Positions 1-6,850 of a DNA stretch of 29,885 bases are shown here, one piece after another; the stretch's first letter is position 1; every line of letters starts with the position of its first letter. Source of the DNA: a bacterium (lineage in GTDB: Bacteria; Bacillota_I; Bacilli_A; RFN20; DUOF01); contig DUOF01000082.1 in NCBI GenBank assembly GCA_012839015.1, positions 1 through 29,885 on the forward strand, read 5' to 3'. The notes under the pieces are model-generated. The model had not been told where the DNA came from and made no database searches. It saw nothing but the letters and a program-made list of their open reading frames with translations. Both the position numbers and the translations under genes were made by a program.

Positions 1-1315
1 ATTTATTACCCCCTTGTTTATTTTTAGTAACACTCAAATATAACTTAGCCTTTTTAACAGCTTCAGTTAGTTCAATTTTACTAGGGCAAACAAATGAACA
101 AACACCACATTCACAGCATCTGTTAGGTTCTAGTTTCATAAGGGTATCAACCTCTCGCCTATCTAAGGCTTCTTTTATTTCTATGGGTTGAATATTAGCT
201 GGACAATTTTCAATACATGCCCCACACTTTAAACAAGGTTCACTTTCAATATTTAACTTCTTCATGGCGACAATGCCCCCCATTGTAGGAGTAAGTGCAA
301 ATTCATCACTCCTAACGGCGCTCGATGTCATCGGCCCACCAGGCAGAAGACAAACTTCCTTTTCACTGTAAGAACCAATCTTTTTAATAATTTTATTTAC
401 CAGGGTACCCATTGGTACTAGAACATTACTAGGTTTCTTAAGAGCGTTCCCAGAAAAGGTAGTGATCCTTTTAGTAATCATATTTTGATTTAACAGAGCA
501 TCTGCTACACTAATACAAGTGTTAGAGTTATTAACTATAACACCTACTTCGCTAGGTAGTTTTTCATAATCAAGTTTTAACGCTTTTTGTATTAATAATT
601 TCTCCCATCCCATTGGATAAGCATCTCTTACTTCCTTTATTTCAATAAAAGGATAATCTACTAACCTTTCATTGATCATTGCTTTTAAGTCTTTCTTATT
701 CCTTTTAAAAGCAATAACAACTTTGTTGGCATCAGCAGCCTTCTTTAAGATTAAACATCCCTTAAGTAGCAACTCTAGATTATTCTTCATTGTTACGTGA
801 TCAGTTGTTAAATACGGTTCACATTCAACTGCGTTTATTAAAACAGTATCTATTTTTTCGTTACATGAATATTTAAAATAGGTAGGAAAACCTGCACCAC
901 CTAATCCAACTATACCAGCTTGTTTAATTGCCTCTATTATTTCTTCTCTACTTGCTTTATCTATATCTATTTTTGGTAAATCTCTTTTAGAATACTTAAA
1001 GTCATTTTCAATAACAAGGTGATTGACTTTTTTGTTTAAGGCAGGAAAGTATAGTTCCTTTATTTCCTTTACTCTACCGCTGACACTTGAGAAATAAGGG
1101 ACATAAAAGTCGCTCCTACAAGTTAGCATATCCCCTACCTTGACATTGTTACCAACTTTTACTTTAACTTCTAACTCTTTACCATTGTTGGCAAACATAG
1201 GAAAATAGACTTCGCTTACTATTTTCTTATCGTAAGTTAGGTCAATAAGTTCCCCTTCTTGGGTTAATTTCTTTTTACCATCGATATGTAGTCTTTGTTT
1301 AGAACGTACTATCAT
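1..1315 (-). CDS. rnfC: Electron transport complex subunit RnfC (3' end cut by window edge)
   Basis: RnfC is the peripheral subunit of the Rnf complex, which couples electron flow between ferredoxin and NAD+ to ion transport across the membrane. I translated this frame from the raw sequence: 438 codons are open up to the left edge with no stop. A glycine-rich segment GLGGAGFPT near residue 133 matches the NADH/flavin-binding part. Two [4Fe-4S] motifs follow, CLKCGACIENCP near residue 360 and CCECGVCSFVCP near 400. The gene is close to the usual family length, so little is missing. The start ATG overlaps the upstream TGA stop (ATGA) and has the SD AAAGGAG 7 nt upstream, so it is translationally coupled to the phospholipase-like gene. 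The other rnf genes would be expected past the left edge (inference). Confidence 0.93.
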   Translation of the reverse strand, partial: MIVRSKQRLHIDGKKKLTQEGELIDLTYDKKIVSEVYFPMFANNGKELEVKVKVGNNVKVGDMLTCRSDFYVPYFSSVSGRVKEIKELYFPALNKKVNHLVIENDFKYSKRDLPKIDIDKASREEIIEAIKQAGIVGLGGAGFPTYFKYSCNEKIDTVLINAVECEPYLTTDHVTMKNNLELLLKGCLILKKAADANKVVIAFKRNKKDLKAMINERLVDYPFIEIKEVRDAYPMGWEKLLIQKALKLDYEKLPSEVGVIVNNSNTCISVADALLNQNMITKRITTFSGNALKKPSNVLVPMGTLVNKIIKKIGSYSEKEVCLLPGGPMTSSAVRSDEFALTPTMGGIVAMKKLNIESEPCLKCGACIENCPANIQPIEIKEALDRREVDTLMKLEPNRCCECGVCSFVCPSKIELTEAVKKAKLYLSVTKNKQGGNK

Positions 1316-2262
1316 TTTGCCACTCCTTTTTCAAAAACTGGATCTTGATGAACCATTGTCTCTCCAACCTTAATACCATCGTAAATTGTATTGTCACAAA
1401 GGATTTCTAAGGTTTGTTCATCTATTGTATTATTATAGGCACTTAGAATAACTTCTTTCCATTTAAGTACTTCTTTTTTAGTTGCTTCAATTATTTCTAT
1501 AATAGAAGTATTACTCTCTACTCCACTAGCAGGATTCTTCCACGTATTTTTTCTTAAGTTTAGGTAGTCTACTATGTCATCGTCTCTAACTTTAAGCGGA
1601 TGTGACATACTATTGATCAGTGATTTAGAAAATAAGTTTTTATAGAAAAACTTTTTAACTCCTTCCTTACTGTAAAGTACTTTTTGAATAGTCATCATCT
1701 CTTTGTGGGAGTCTGCAAATACTTTACTATCAATGGTGAAGTCTTGATACACCTGTTTTGCTAGATCCTCATACATAGTTGAAACTAAGATGACCTTATT
1801 TTCATCAGCCTTGATTGCCTCTATGGTACTAGCTTCATATCGTTTATAATAATCATTCATTAATAAAACATCTAAGTGAGTCTCAAACAAAGTATGGTCA
1901 TAGAAACTATTCTTATATCCAAATCCAGTTCGATAGAAAACGTATGGATGAACGGACCTATCAAGCAGATAGTGTAGTATCGCTCCATAGATGTAGGCAT
2001 ATAGGTAGTCTTTAGCTCTACCTTCAAACTTATTGGCATACTTAAACATGGTGGCAAAGTTCTTGCTGGGGCTCACCTTGTGAAGCTTGCTACCAAAATC
2101 AATTTTCTTATTCTTTAGAGGAATTCTCCCGTAAAAGAAAAAAGGATCCGGACCCTGTGCTCCGAGTAAATAAATATCACAATTATCTTTCATAAAAACT
2201 AAATCTTGACTACTTTCTAAAACATCTTTGTTAAAAGCATAATGAGTTAAACTTGACGGCAT
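1312..2262 (-). CDS. Zinc-dependent phospholipase C-like protein
   Basis: The protein (316 aa) resembles the small zinc-dependent phospholipase C family found in clostridia and relatives. The N-terminus MPSSLTHYAF supplies the usual early His, IYLLGAQGPDPFFF is the family's signature stretch near residue 35, and ALLHYLLDR-like (GAILHYLLDRSVHPYVFY) and DHTLFETHLD provide further His/Asp/Glu metal ligands. No signal peptide is visible, so it may be cytoplasmic, unlike the secreted toxins, and the substrate is unknown. I chose ATG at 2262 over a GTG nine bases upstream, because the SD AGAGGAG ends right at that GTG and sits about 8 nt before the ATG. It is the first gene of an operon with rnfC. 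A TATAAT -10 lies 21 nt upstream. Family assignment is good; activity is inferred. Confidence 0.8.
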   Translation of the reverse strand: MPSSLTHYAFNKDVLESSQDLVFMKDNCDIYLLGAQGPDPFFFYGRIPLKNKKIDFGSKLHKVSPSKNFATMFKYANKFEGRAKDYLYAYIYGAILHYLLDRSVHPYVFYRTGFGYKNSFYDHTLFETHLDVLLMNDYYKRYEASTIEAIKADENKVILVSTMYEDLAKQVYQDFTIDSKVFADSHKEMMTIQKVLYSKEGVKKFFYKNLFSKSLINSMSHPLKVRDDDIVDYLNLRKNTWKNPASGVESNTSIIEIIEATKKEVLKWKEVILSAYNNTIDEQTLEILCDNTIYDGIKVGETMVHQDPVFEKGVAK

Positions 2263-2282
2263 TACTTTCACTCCTCTTTAAC

Positions 2283-2302
2283 ATTATAAAGATAATTGAT
2301 AA
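2283..2302 (-). promoter_or_regulatory. Promoter region of the phospholipase-rnfC operon
   Basis: On the minus strand this reads as a perfect TATAAT (2283-2288) preceded by TTATCAATTATCTT. No good -35 is present at 17 nt. The 18-bp block 2285-2302 is repeated exactly at 5581-5598, also just upstream of a minus-strand gene. Confidence 0.5.
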
Positions 2303-2315
2303 AAAATTATACTTT

Positions 2316-2429
2316 TAGGTAGGAACTTTTACTAAATCTACCTACTTATATTTAATGAGGCTGACAACCTCATATAGAAAAGGGAAAGCAGTTGCTTCAT
2401 GATCTCACCCTAGAGCCCTTTTCTTTTTT
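2316..2429 (+). ncRNA. Structured RNA or attenuator leader ending in a terminator
   Basis: Three successive hairpins lie between divergent genes. Stem A is TAGGTAG 2316-2322 with CTACCTA 2338-2344. Stem B is ATGAGG 2355-2360 with CCTCAT 2368-2373. Stem C is AGAAAAGGG 2376-2384 with CCCTTTTCT 2416-2424, enclosing a small hairpin AAGC-AGTT-GCTT (2386-2397) and possibly CTC/GAG (2404-2406/2413-2415), so it may form a three-way junction. Stem C runs straight into a T tract, and only on this strand. It ends 51 nt before the surface-protein start codon. It could be an attenuating leader or a free small RNA. I do not recognise a known riboswitch core. Confidence 0.5.
2376..2429 (+). terminator. Rho-independent terminator upstream of the 807-aa gene
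   Basis: A perfect 9-bp stem AGAAAAGGG/CCCTTTTCT is followed by a T tract (2425-2429). There is no plus-strand coding gene before it, so it must end a short RNA or attenuate the downstream gene. Confidence 0.6.
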
Positions 2430-2480
2430 ATTAAGGAGAAATCTTTTCTTTTACTTATTAAATATGTAAGGAGGAAGACA

Positions 2481-4904
2481 ATGAAAAAAATAGTTAATCT
2501 TTTATTTTTAGTTTTAGGATTTTTGTTGTGCAAGGGGGATATAATTGAGGCCCAAAGCCTAGATAACCTTGTGTATGAAGTTGAAAGTGGTAGTGATTTT
2601 AGAGTGTTTGAGAGTGAAATGTATATAAGTCCTAGTGAAACTAGTAAGACATATTCATTTGATTATAAGAATGGGGCTAGCACAGGCAAATTTAACCGGG
2701 GTGTTTATTACTTGGAGATAAATACTACTCTAAAAAACACCTATGAATATAGAAAGATAATGGTTATTAGTGATTCAGGAATTAGTGAACTAGATGTAAA
2801 CATAAATAAATATAAAATATCACAGTACCTTGAATGCGACAGTGAGTTTTACTTTCGCCTTGAAAGCAAGGTGAGTAACACGGTTCCATATAGTGATAAA
2901 TACTACAATTTCAAACTGACTAAAATAGACTCGAGTGAGCAAATATTTTTAAGTGATAAATTAGGGAGAAGTTCACTAGTTAACAATAGCCTTCCAGGGA
3001 TTGAACTCGACCTTAGTGAATCTCTTGATTATGCTTTTAGCATCACTGATCAAGAGGAGGATACCTATTTTAAGGGAGGTTCCTACTCACTAAGTTTTAA
3101 CTTTTTTAGTCCAGAATGTTTAGAGCTTAGTAAACAAAATATAAAGATTGTTTCAAGTAGTAAGGTGAAAAATCTTTTAACTGATTACTCTAAAAACTCA
3201 TACTATAAATATAATTTTAGTTCAGATGAGAATTTTTATCTTCTTATAGAAGGAGAGGGTAGTGGTTGTGATATTAATCCTATCATAGGGTTTAGCAATA
3301 TTAGGTTACAAAACCTTGCTACTAAGGACATCTTTATTACTAAATTGCTATCTGGTAATTTGTTTAAGGTTAACAATGTTAACAAGAGTATAAGTGTTAA
3401 TCCAAATAGTGACAAACTCTATCAAATAGAAGTTAGCAACGGTATGATTGGGAAAAAATTTGCCAAAGGAGATTACAAATTATCCTTCGAGTTCACCCTT
3501 AATTCGTGTTTTGACCGTTGTAGCAATTACAACTATCAGAAGATAATTTTATCTAGCGAGGAAGGAGTGGTTGAACACTCAGTTAGCTATATAAGTGGTA
3601 ATTACTTTGAATTTGAATTTACTTCCGATAATGATTTTACACTGATTCTTGAAAATAAGTTAAATATAGTTAGAAATGACACATACCCACTTGATAGTTT
3701 CTACAAAGTGAGTCTAAACAATAGAATAGACGATATCATCGAACCGATGTTCTTTAACTATTCAGGAGTGTATATAAGTGATGTCGATAACCCTATTAGT
3801 ATCGAAACAATAAAACAAAGTATTACAGCGATAGATGAGACTGATGGTGACCTAAGTCATTTAATAATAGTCCACGAGGATCATTACAGTGATAACAAAA
3901 ATAATTTGGGGATGTATGAAGTAACTTTTTCTGTTAGTGATTTTAGTGGCAATGAAGCACGGATTACTATACTTGTAAGTGTAGTAGATATAACTCCACC
4001 ACTCATTGATGGTATAAACCATCTAGAGTGTTCCATCTTGGAGGGATGTTTCTATAATGATGTAATCATTAACATTGACAATATAGATCTCTTGTTTGAA
4101 ATCAGTGATAATGTAGACACTGAGTTTACCTATCTCATTGTTTCAGATAACTGGAGCGAAGCAACTCCAAATATTAATAATACTTATGAACTTATTATTA
4201 ATACGAGGGACTCTTCATCTAATATTAGTAATAACTTTACCATTAAAATAAGTTACTACGATGATATAAAGCCGCTTATAATCGAAGGGGATAAAATTTA
4301 TACTAGTAACTCTAAGCTCTTATCTATTGATGAAATTAAAAGCAATATCATAATTAGTAATAACTTTGATGGAACCAACGTTATTAGTAACGAGAAGGCC
4401 TTAAATTATTTTACTCTGCTTAATGATGAATACAGTGATAACTACAATAAGGTGGGTATGTATCAAGTATCCTTTACATATGAGGAAGTAGAGTTTTTAA
4501 TCATTATTGAAGTAAAGGATGATCTTCCACCAGTATTTTACCTAGATGAGAAAATCATTCATGTAGATACTTACATAGAATTAACACAAGAGCAAATAAT
4601 CAACTTACTTAATAATCTGTACTTACTTAGTTATACGCCACTTAAATATAACTTTGTTTTAGATGAGTATACTCCAAATAGTAATACAGAGGGTTCATAC
4701 AACCTTATTATCAATGTTGGATATGAAAATAATAAATCAGAAATTGTAGAGTTAACCATCGTAACTCATGATCGTTTATCGAGTGAAGAGTTAGAAATAG
4801 AAAAAAACCCTCAAAATTTACTCTTAAGGGTTTGGAACTCGATAGTCAACTTCTTTAAGAAAATTATAAATATGTTTGTAAACTTCTTTAAAAATATATT
4901 CTAA
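2481..4904 (+). CDS. Secreted multidomain Ig-like surface protein
   Basis: An 807-aa protein with a signal peptide (hydrophobic residues 7-17, likely cleavage after IEA near 24). Residues about 30-420 contain three related segments of about 125 aa, each with a 'kF.kG.Y.L.f.f' core (KFNRGVYYLEI, YFKGGSYSLSF, KFAKGDYKLSF). These are followed by DUF5011/HYR-like Ig domains marked by DETDGDLSHL, LGMYEVTFSVSD and VDITPP, with weaker copies (VGMYQVSF, EGSYNLII). The C-terminus is not a plain membrane helix: the last 30 residues alternate aromatic and lysine/asparagine positions (FFKKIINMFVNFFKNIF), suggesting an amphipathic membrane-binding helix. The start is supported by AAGGAGG 7 nt upstream. 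It probably acts on the cell surface in binding or adhesion (inference). It may be controlled by the leader at 2316-2429. Confidence 0.75.
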   Translation: MKKIVNLLFLVLGFLLCKGDIIEAQSLDNLVYEVESGSDFRVFESEMYISPSETSKTYSFDYKNGASTGKFNRGVYYLEINTTLKNTYEYRKIMVISDSGISELDVNINKYKISQYLECDSEFYFRLESKVSNTVPYSDKYYNFKLTKIDSSEQIFLSDKLGRSSLVNNSLPGIELDLSESLDYAFSITDQEEDTYFKGGSYSLSFNFFSPECLELSKQNIKIVSSSKVKNLLTDYSKNSYYKYNFSSDENFYLLIEGEGSGCDINPIIGFSNIRLQNLATKDIFITKLLSGNLFKVNNVNKSISVNPNSDKLYQIEVSNGMIGKKFAKGDYKLSFEFTLNSCFDRCSNYNYQKIILSSEEGVVEHSVSYISGNYFEFEFTSDNDFTLILENKLNIVRNDTYPLDSFYKVSLNNRIDDIIEPMFFNYSGVYISDVDNPISIETIKQSITAIDETDGDLSHLIIVHEDHYSDNKNNLGMYEVTFSVSDFSGNEARITILVSVVDITPPLIDGINHLECSILEGCFYNDVIINIDNIDLLFEISDNVDTEFTYLIVSDNWSEATPNINNTYELIINTRDSSSNISNNFTIKISYYDDIKPLIIEGDKIYTSNSKLLSIDEIKSNIIISNNFDGTNVISNEKALNYFTLLNDEYSDNYNKVGMYQVSFTYEEVEFLIIIEVKDDLPPVFYLDEKIIHVDTYIELTQEQIINLLNNLYLLSYTPLKYNFVLDEYTPNSNTEGSYNLIINVGYENNKSEIVELTIVTHDRLSSEELEIEKNPQNLLLRVWNSIVNFFKKIINMFVNFFKNIF
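4801..4833 (-). terminator. Terminator of the HAD gene, inside the opposing coding region
   Basis: On the minus strand AAACCCT (4833-4827) pairs with AGGGTTT (4811-4805), and seven T follow (A run at 4801-4807). It lies about 75 nt past the HAD stop, within the last codons of the surface-protein gene. Confidence 0.6.
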
Positions 4905-4907
4905 AAC

Positions 4908-5543
4908 TTATGTCTCTATTATGTAGTCACAACTACAAGAATCATTCTTATTTATTTCATTTTTAATAAATACGGTTTTAGCGCCGTAAGATTTAGCCAT
5001 GTTAATTGTTTTAGCAGAGTCTTCAAATACAATAAGATCTTCACTCTTAGTATTGAAATAATCGGGAAGAAGAGAATTTTTAATAAACTCCTCTTTTGTA
5101 GATTTTAAATCTATCATTGAATATACCTCTTTGAAGTAGGTATCTAACTTCCAGTTTTTAAGTATTTCTACTATTGCCTTTTTTGTATTAGAGGAAAGAA
5201 TATAAATATCACGATCTTTGAATTCATTTAATATTTCATAAACATATTTAAAGGGTTTTAGATCACTTGCTATAACACTTTCTATATAAAACTTAATTCT
5301 CTTATTGAAATAATAGTCAAAATCGATAGTAATATCGAAGTCTTTCTCAATCATTGAGAAAATAACTCTATCAGTATTACCGATGTACCTTTTTATATGT
5401 TCCTCTTTAAGTTCTACATTAAAGTCTTTAAGCACATTATTAAAAGCTGGCCAGGCAAATTGCTCAGTAGCTGCAATAGTGTTATCAAAATCAAGAATTA
5501 TTGTTTTTGATTCATCTAGCAAAGTCTTTAGTCTAATATCCAT
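4908..5543 (-). CDS. HAD-superfamily hydrolase, phosphoglycolate phosphatase-like
   Basis: A 211-aa cytoplasmic HAD hydrolase, probably a phosphatase of small metabolites. Motif I is DFDNT with nucleophile D18 and acid/base D20, motif II is SSN (S117/S118), motif III is K150 and motif IV is E174-D175. A helical cap lies between motifs I and II, typical of the phosphoglycolate phosphatase/beta-phosphoglucomutase branch. I chose ATG at 5543, which has GAGG 5 nt upstream, over ATG at 5567: the latter has no SD and overlaps the inferred transcription start. It converges with the 807-aa gene, with only 3 nt between stops. Substrate unknown. Confidence 0.85.
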   Translation of the reverse strand: MDIRLKTLLDESKTIILDFDNTIAATEQFAWPAFNNVLKDFNVELKEEHIKRYIGNTDRVIFSMIEKDFDITIDFDYYFNKRIKFYIESVIASDLKPFKYVYEILNEFKDRDIYILSSNTKKAIVEILKNWKLDTYFKEVYSMIDLKSTKEEFIKNSLLPDYFNTKSEDLIVFEDSAKTINMAKSYGAKTVFIKNEINKNDSCSCDYIIET

Positions 5544-5571
5544 AGTTACCTCGATGATAAATTTCATTAAA

Positions 5572-5598
5572 AGTATAACATATAAAGATAATTGATAA
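5572..5598 (-). promoter_or_regulatory. Promoter region of the HAD gene
   Basis: The minus strand has an extended -10, TGTTATACT (TATACT at 5577-5572). Just upstream is the same 18-bp block (5581-5598) found before the phospholipase gene at 2285-2302. A start near 5565 would exclude the upstream ATG at 5567. Confidence 0.4.
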
Positions 5599-5706
5599 TA
5601 ACGATATTGAAAAAGTTTTTCTAATATCTATCAGTAGTAAAATTTAAATTAAAAACCCCACTGCTTATAAATAATTGTCAGTGCATATATATTAAGATAA
5701 CTATAA

Positions 5707-5738
5707 ATAAACCGTTAGCGTTTATACTAACGGTTTAT
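5707..5738 (-). terminator. Terminator of the collagen-like gene
   Basis: A 12-bp inverted repeat, ATAAACCGTTAG 5707-5718 and CTAACGGTTTAT 5727-5738, with an 8-nt loop begins 4 nt after the stop. The following minus-strand sequence is only moderately T-rich (TTTATAGTT). Confidence 0.65.
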
Positions 5739-5742
5739 AAGG

Positions 5743-6423
5743 TTATAACATCAACTCGATTTTACAAGAAGATATAAATGTAGGGTTAGCATCGTTATTA
5801 CCAACTACAACAACCATACCATACTCGCTCTTACGAACCGTTCCATTAGCAACTGTTTGGTCTCCAGCTCTTATTGATATTTCTTTGTCTACCGGTAGAT
5901 ATGCTCTTATAGCAGCTTCACAATCTGCGGCACAACCTTCTGGTAGTTCACTAGGTGTAGGCAAGTAGGTTATAGTATCATTATAATCTGCACTTGTTAC
6001 TCTTATTGCAGCAATTTTACATATTGAAATAGCCCCTGTTTCAACACCTTGGTTGTTAACTAAAACAAAGATTCCTGCATTAGGATTTGTATTAGGAGCT
6101 GGTAGCAAAAATCCTGGGCGACCACTTAATGTATTACCACTCTCCATCGTTACTATTAAGTTATCTTCTGGATATATCTCTATTATTTGTCTGATTACAT
6201 TTCTCATTTGATCTACACAGGCACATGAGGTAGTATCAACCGGACCTGGTTCACCCTGAGGGCCTTGAGGACCTTCGGGGCCTTGCATACCCTGTTCACC
6301 CTGAGGACCTTGAGGACCTCTTGGACCTCGAAGGCAAAGAATGCATCCAATACAGCAGCGAGGGAACCATCTGCAACCAAAACAGCCTCTATTAAAACTG
6401 TTACAACTATGGTTAAAGTCCAT
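5743..6423 (-). CDS. Cysteine-rich collagen-like protein
   Basis: A 226-aa protein in three parts. Residues 1-32 hold seven cysteines (7, 14, 17, 23, 24, 27, 30) and no signal peptide. Residues 33-62 are ten uninterrupted Gly-X-Y triplets rich in Pro and Gln, the signature of a collagen triple helix. Residues 63-226 form a beta-rich C-terminal domain with further cysteines (CACV, CAADCEA). This layout recalls collagen-like filament or exosporium proteins of spore-forming Bacillota (for example BclA-type), but the Cys-rich N-terminus without export signal suggests disulfide- or assembly-driven attachment. The start has AAGGAGAG 7 nt upstream, and a hairpin GGAAGT/ACTTCC (6449-6464) lies just before it. 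Function unknown. Confidence 0.75.
   Translation of the reverse strand: MDFNHSCNSFNRGCFGCRWFPRCCIGCILCLRGPRGPQGPQGEQGMQGPEGPQGPQGEPGPVDTTSCACVDQMRNVIRQIIEIYPEDNLIVTMESGNTLSGRPGFLLPAPNTNPNAGIFVLVNNQGVETGAISICKIAAIRVTSADYNDTITYLPTPSELPEGCAADCEAAIRAYLPVDKEISIRAGDQTVANGTVRKSEYGMVVVVGNNDANPTFISSCKIELML
6249..6319. repeat. 45-bp direct repeat in collagen segment
   Basis: About 26 bases beginning at 6249 recur at 6294 with one mismatch, an offset of exactly 45 bp (five Gly-X-Y triplets). This suggests in-frame duplication of the collagen segment. Confidence 0.75.
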
Positions 6424-6637
6424 ATTATCTCTCCTTTCTTAATATTGGAAGTGATAACTTCCTGTAATATAATATGAATATTTGTTTTATACAGTAAGGC
6501 AGTAAACCATTAAAGCATATATTGATGTTTAAAATAGGTTTTAGATATGTAAGAACAATAGCTTGGACATAATTATCATAATTATTTAAGTAACGAGTTG
6601 AATGATTAACAAACATTACCCTCTAAAGTAAGAAACT

Positions 6638-6661
6638 AAAAAAGGTGCATCAATTGCACCT
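6638..6661 (-). terminator. Terminator after tRNA-Ser
   Basis: AGGTGCA 6643-6649 pairs with TGCACCT 6655-6661 around a 5-nt loop, and six T follow on the minus strand. It ends the tRNA transcript about 50 nt past the CCA end. Confidence 0.8.
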
Positions 6662-6710
6662 AATTACTTATCCTTTGAAAAATCCATATATAATGAGATT
6701 TTATTTATAA

Positions 6711-6801
6711 TGGCGGAGGAGACGAGATTTGAACTCGCGCATCCTGTTAAGAATCTACTAGCTTTCCAAGCCAGCCCCTTCAGCCTCTTGGGTACTCCTC
6801 C
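6711..6801 (-). tRNA. tRNA-Ser (anticodon GGA)
   Basis: A 91-nt tRNA on the minus strand. The 7-bp acceptor GGAGGAG pairs with CTCCTCC, followed by discriminator G and an encoded CCA (6713-6711). The T arm reads GCGAGTTCAAATCTCGT. The anticodon stem CTGGC/GCTAG encloses the loop TTGGAAA, giving anticodon GGA. A long variable arm, as expected for serine, lies between. It reads UCC/UCU serine codons. Confidence 0.95.
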
Positions 6802-6824
6802 TAATAGTCTAAATTAGACTATTA
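6802..6824. repeat. Perfect inverted repeat abutting the tRNA 5' end
   Basis: Arms of 11 nt (TAATAGTCTAA and TTAGACTATTA) surround one base, directly touching the first base of tRNA-Ser. It could be the end hairpin of the upstream gene, though no T tract follows, or a processing signal. Confidence 0.6.
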
Positions 6825-6850
6825 AATTATATGATATAAGACCTTTAAAA

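Noticed and set aside
2285..2429. Known riboswitch, T-box, 6S or SRP RNA
   Set aside because: I compared the segment with core motifs I remember (purine, TPP, SAM, preQ1, cobalamin, T-box, SRP helix 8) and none fits, so it is left unclassified.
5383..5595. 70-codon plus-strand ORF over the HAD gene
   Set aside because: Antisense to well-supported HAD motifs; a shadow frame.
6425..6616. 63-codon minus-strand ORF upstream of the collagen-like gene
   Set aside because: No SD, composition unlike a protein, and it covers the expected promoter and leader of the collagen-like gene.
6711..6801. Integration site of a mobile element at tRNA-Ser
   Set aside because: No integrase gene in the window, and no repeat of the tRNA 3' end was noticed.
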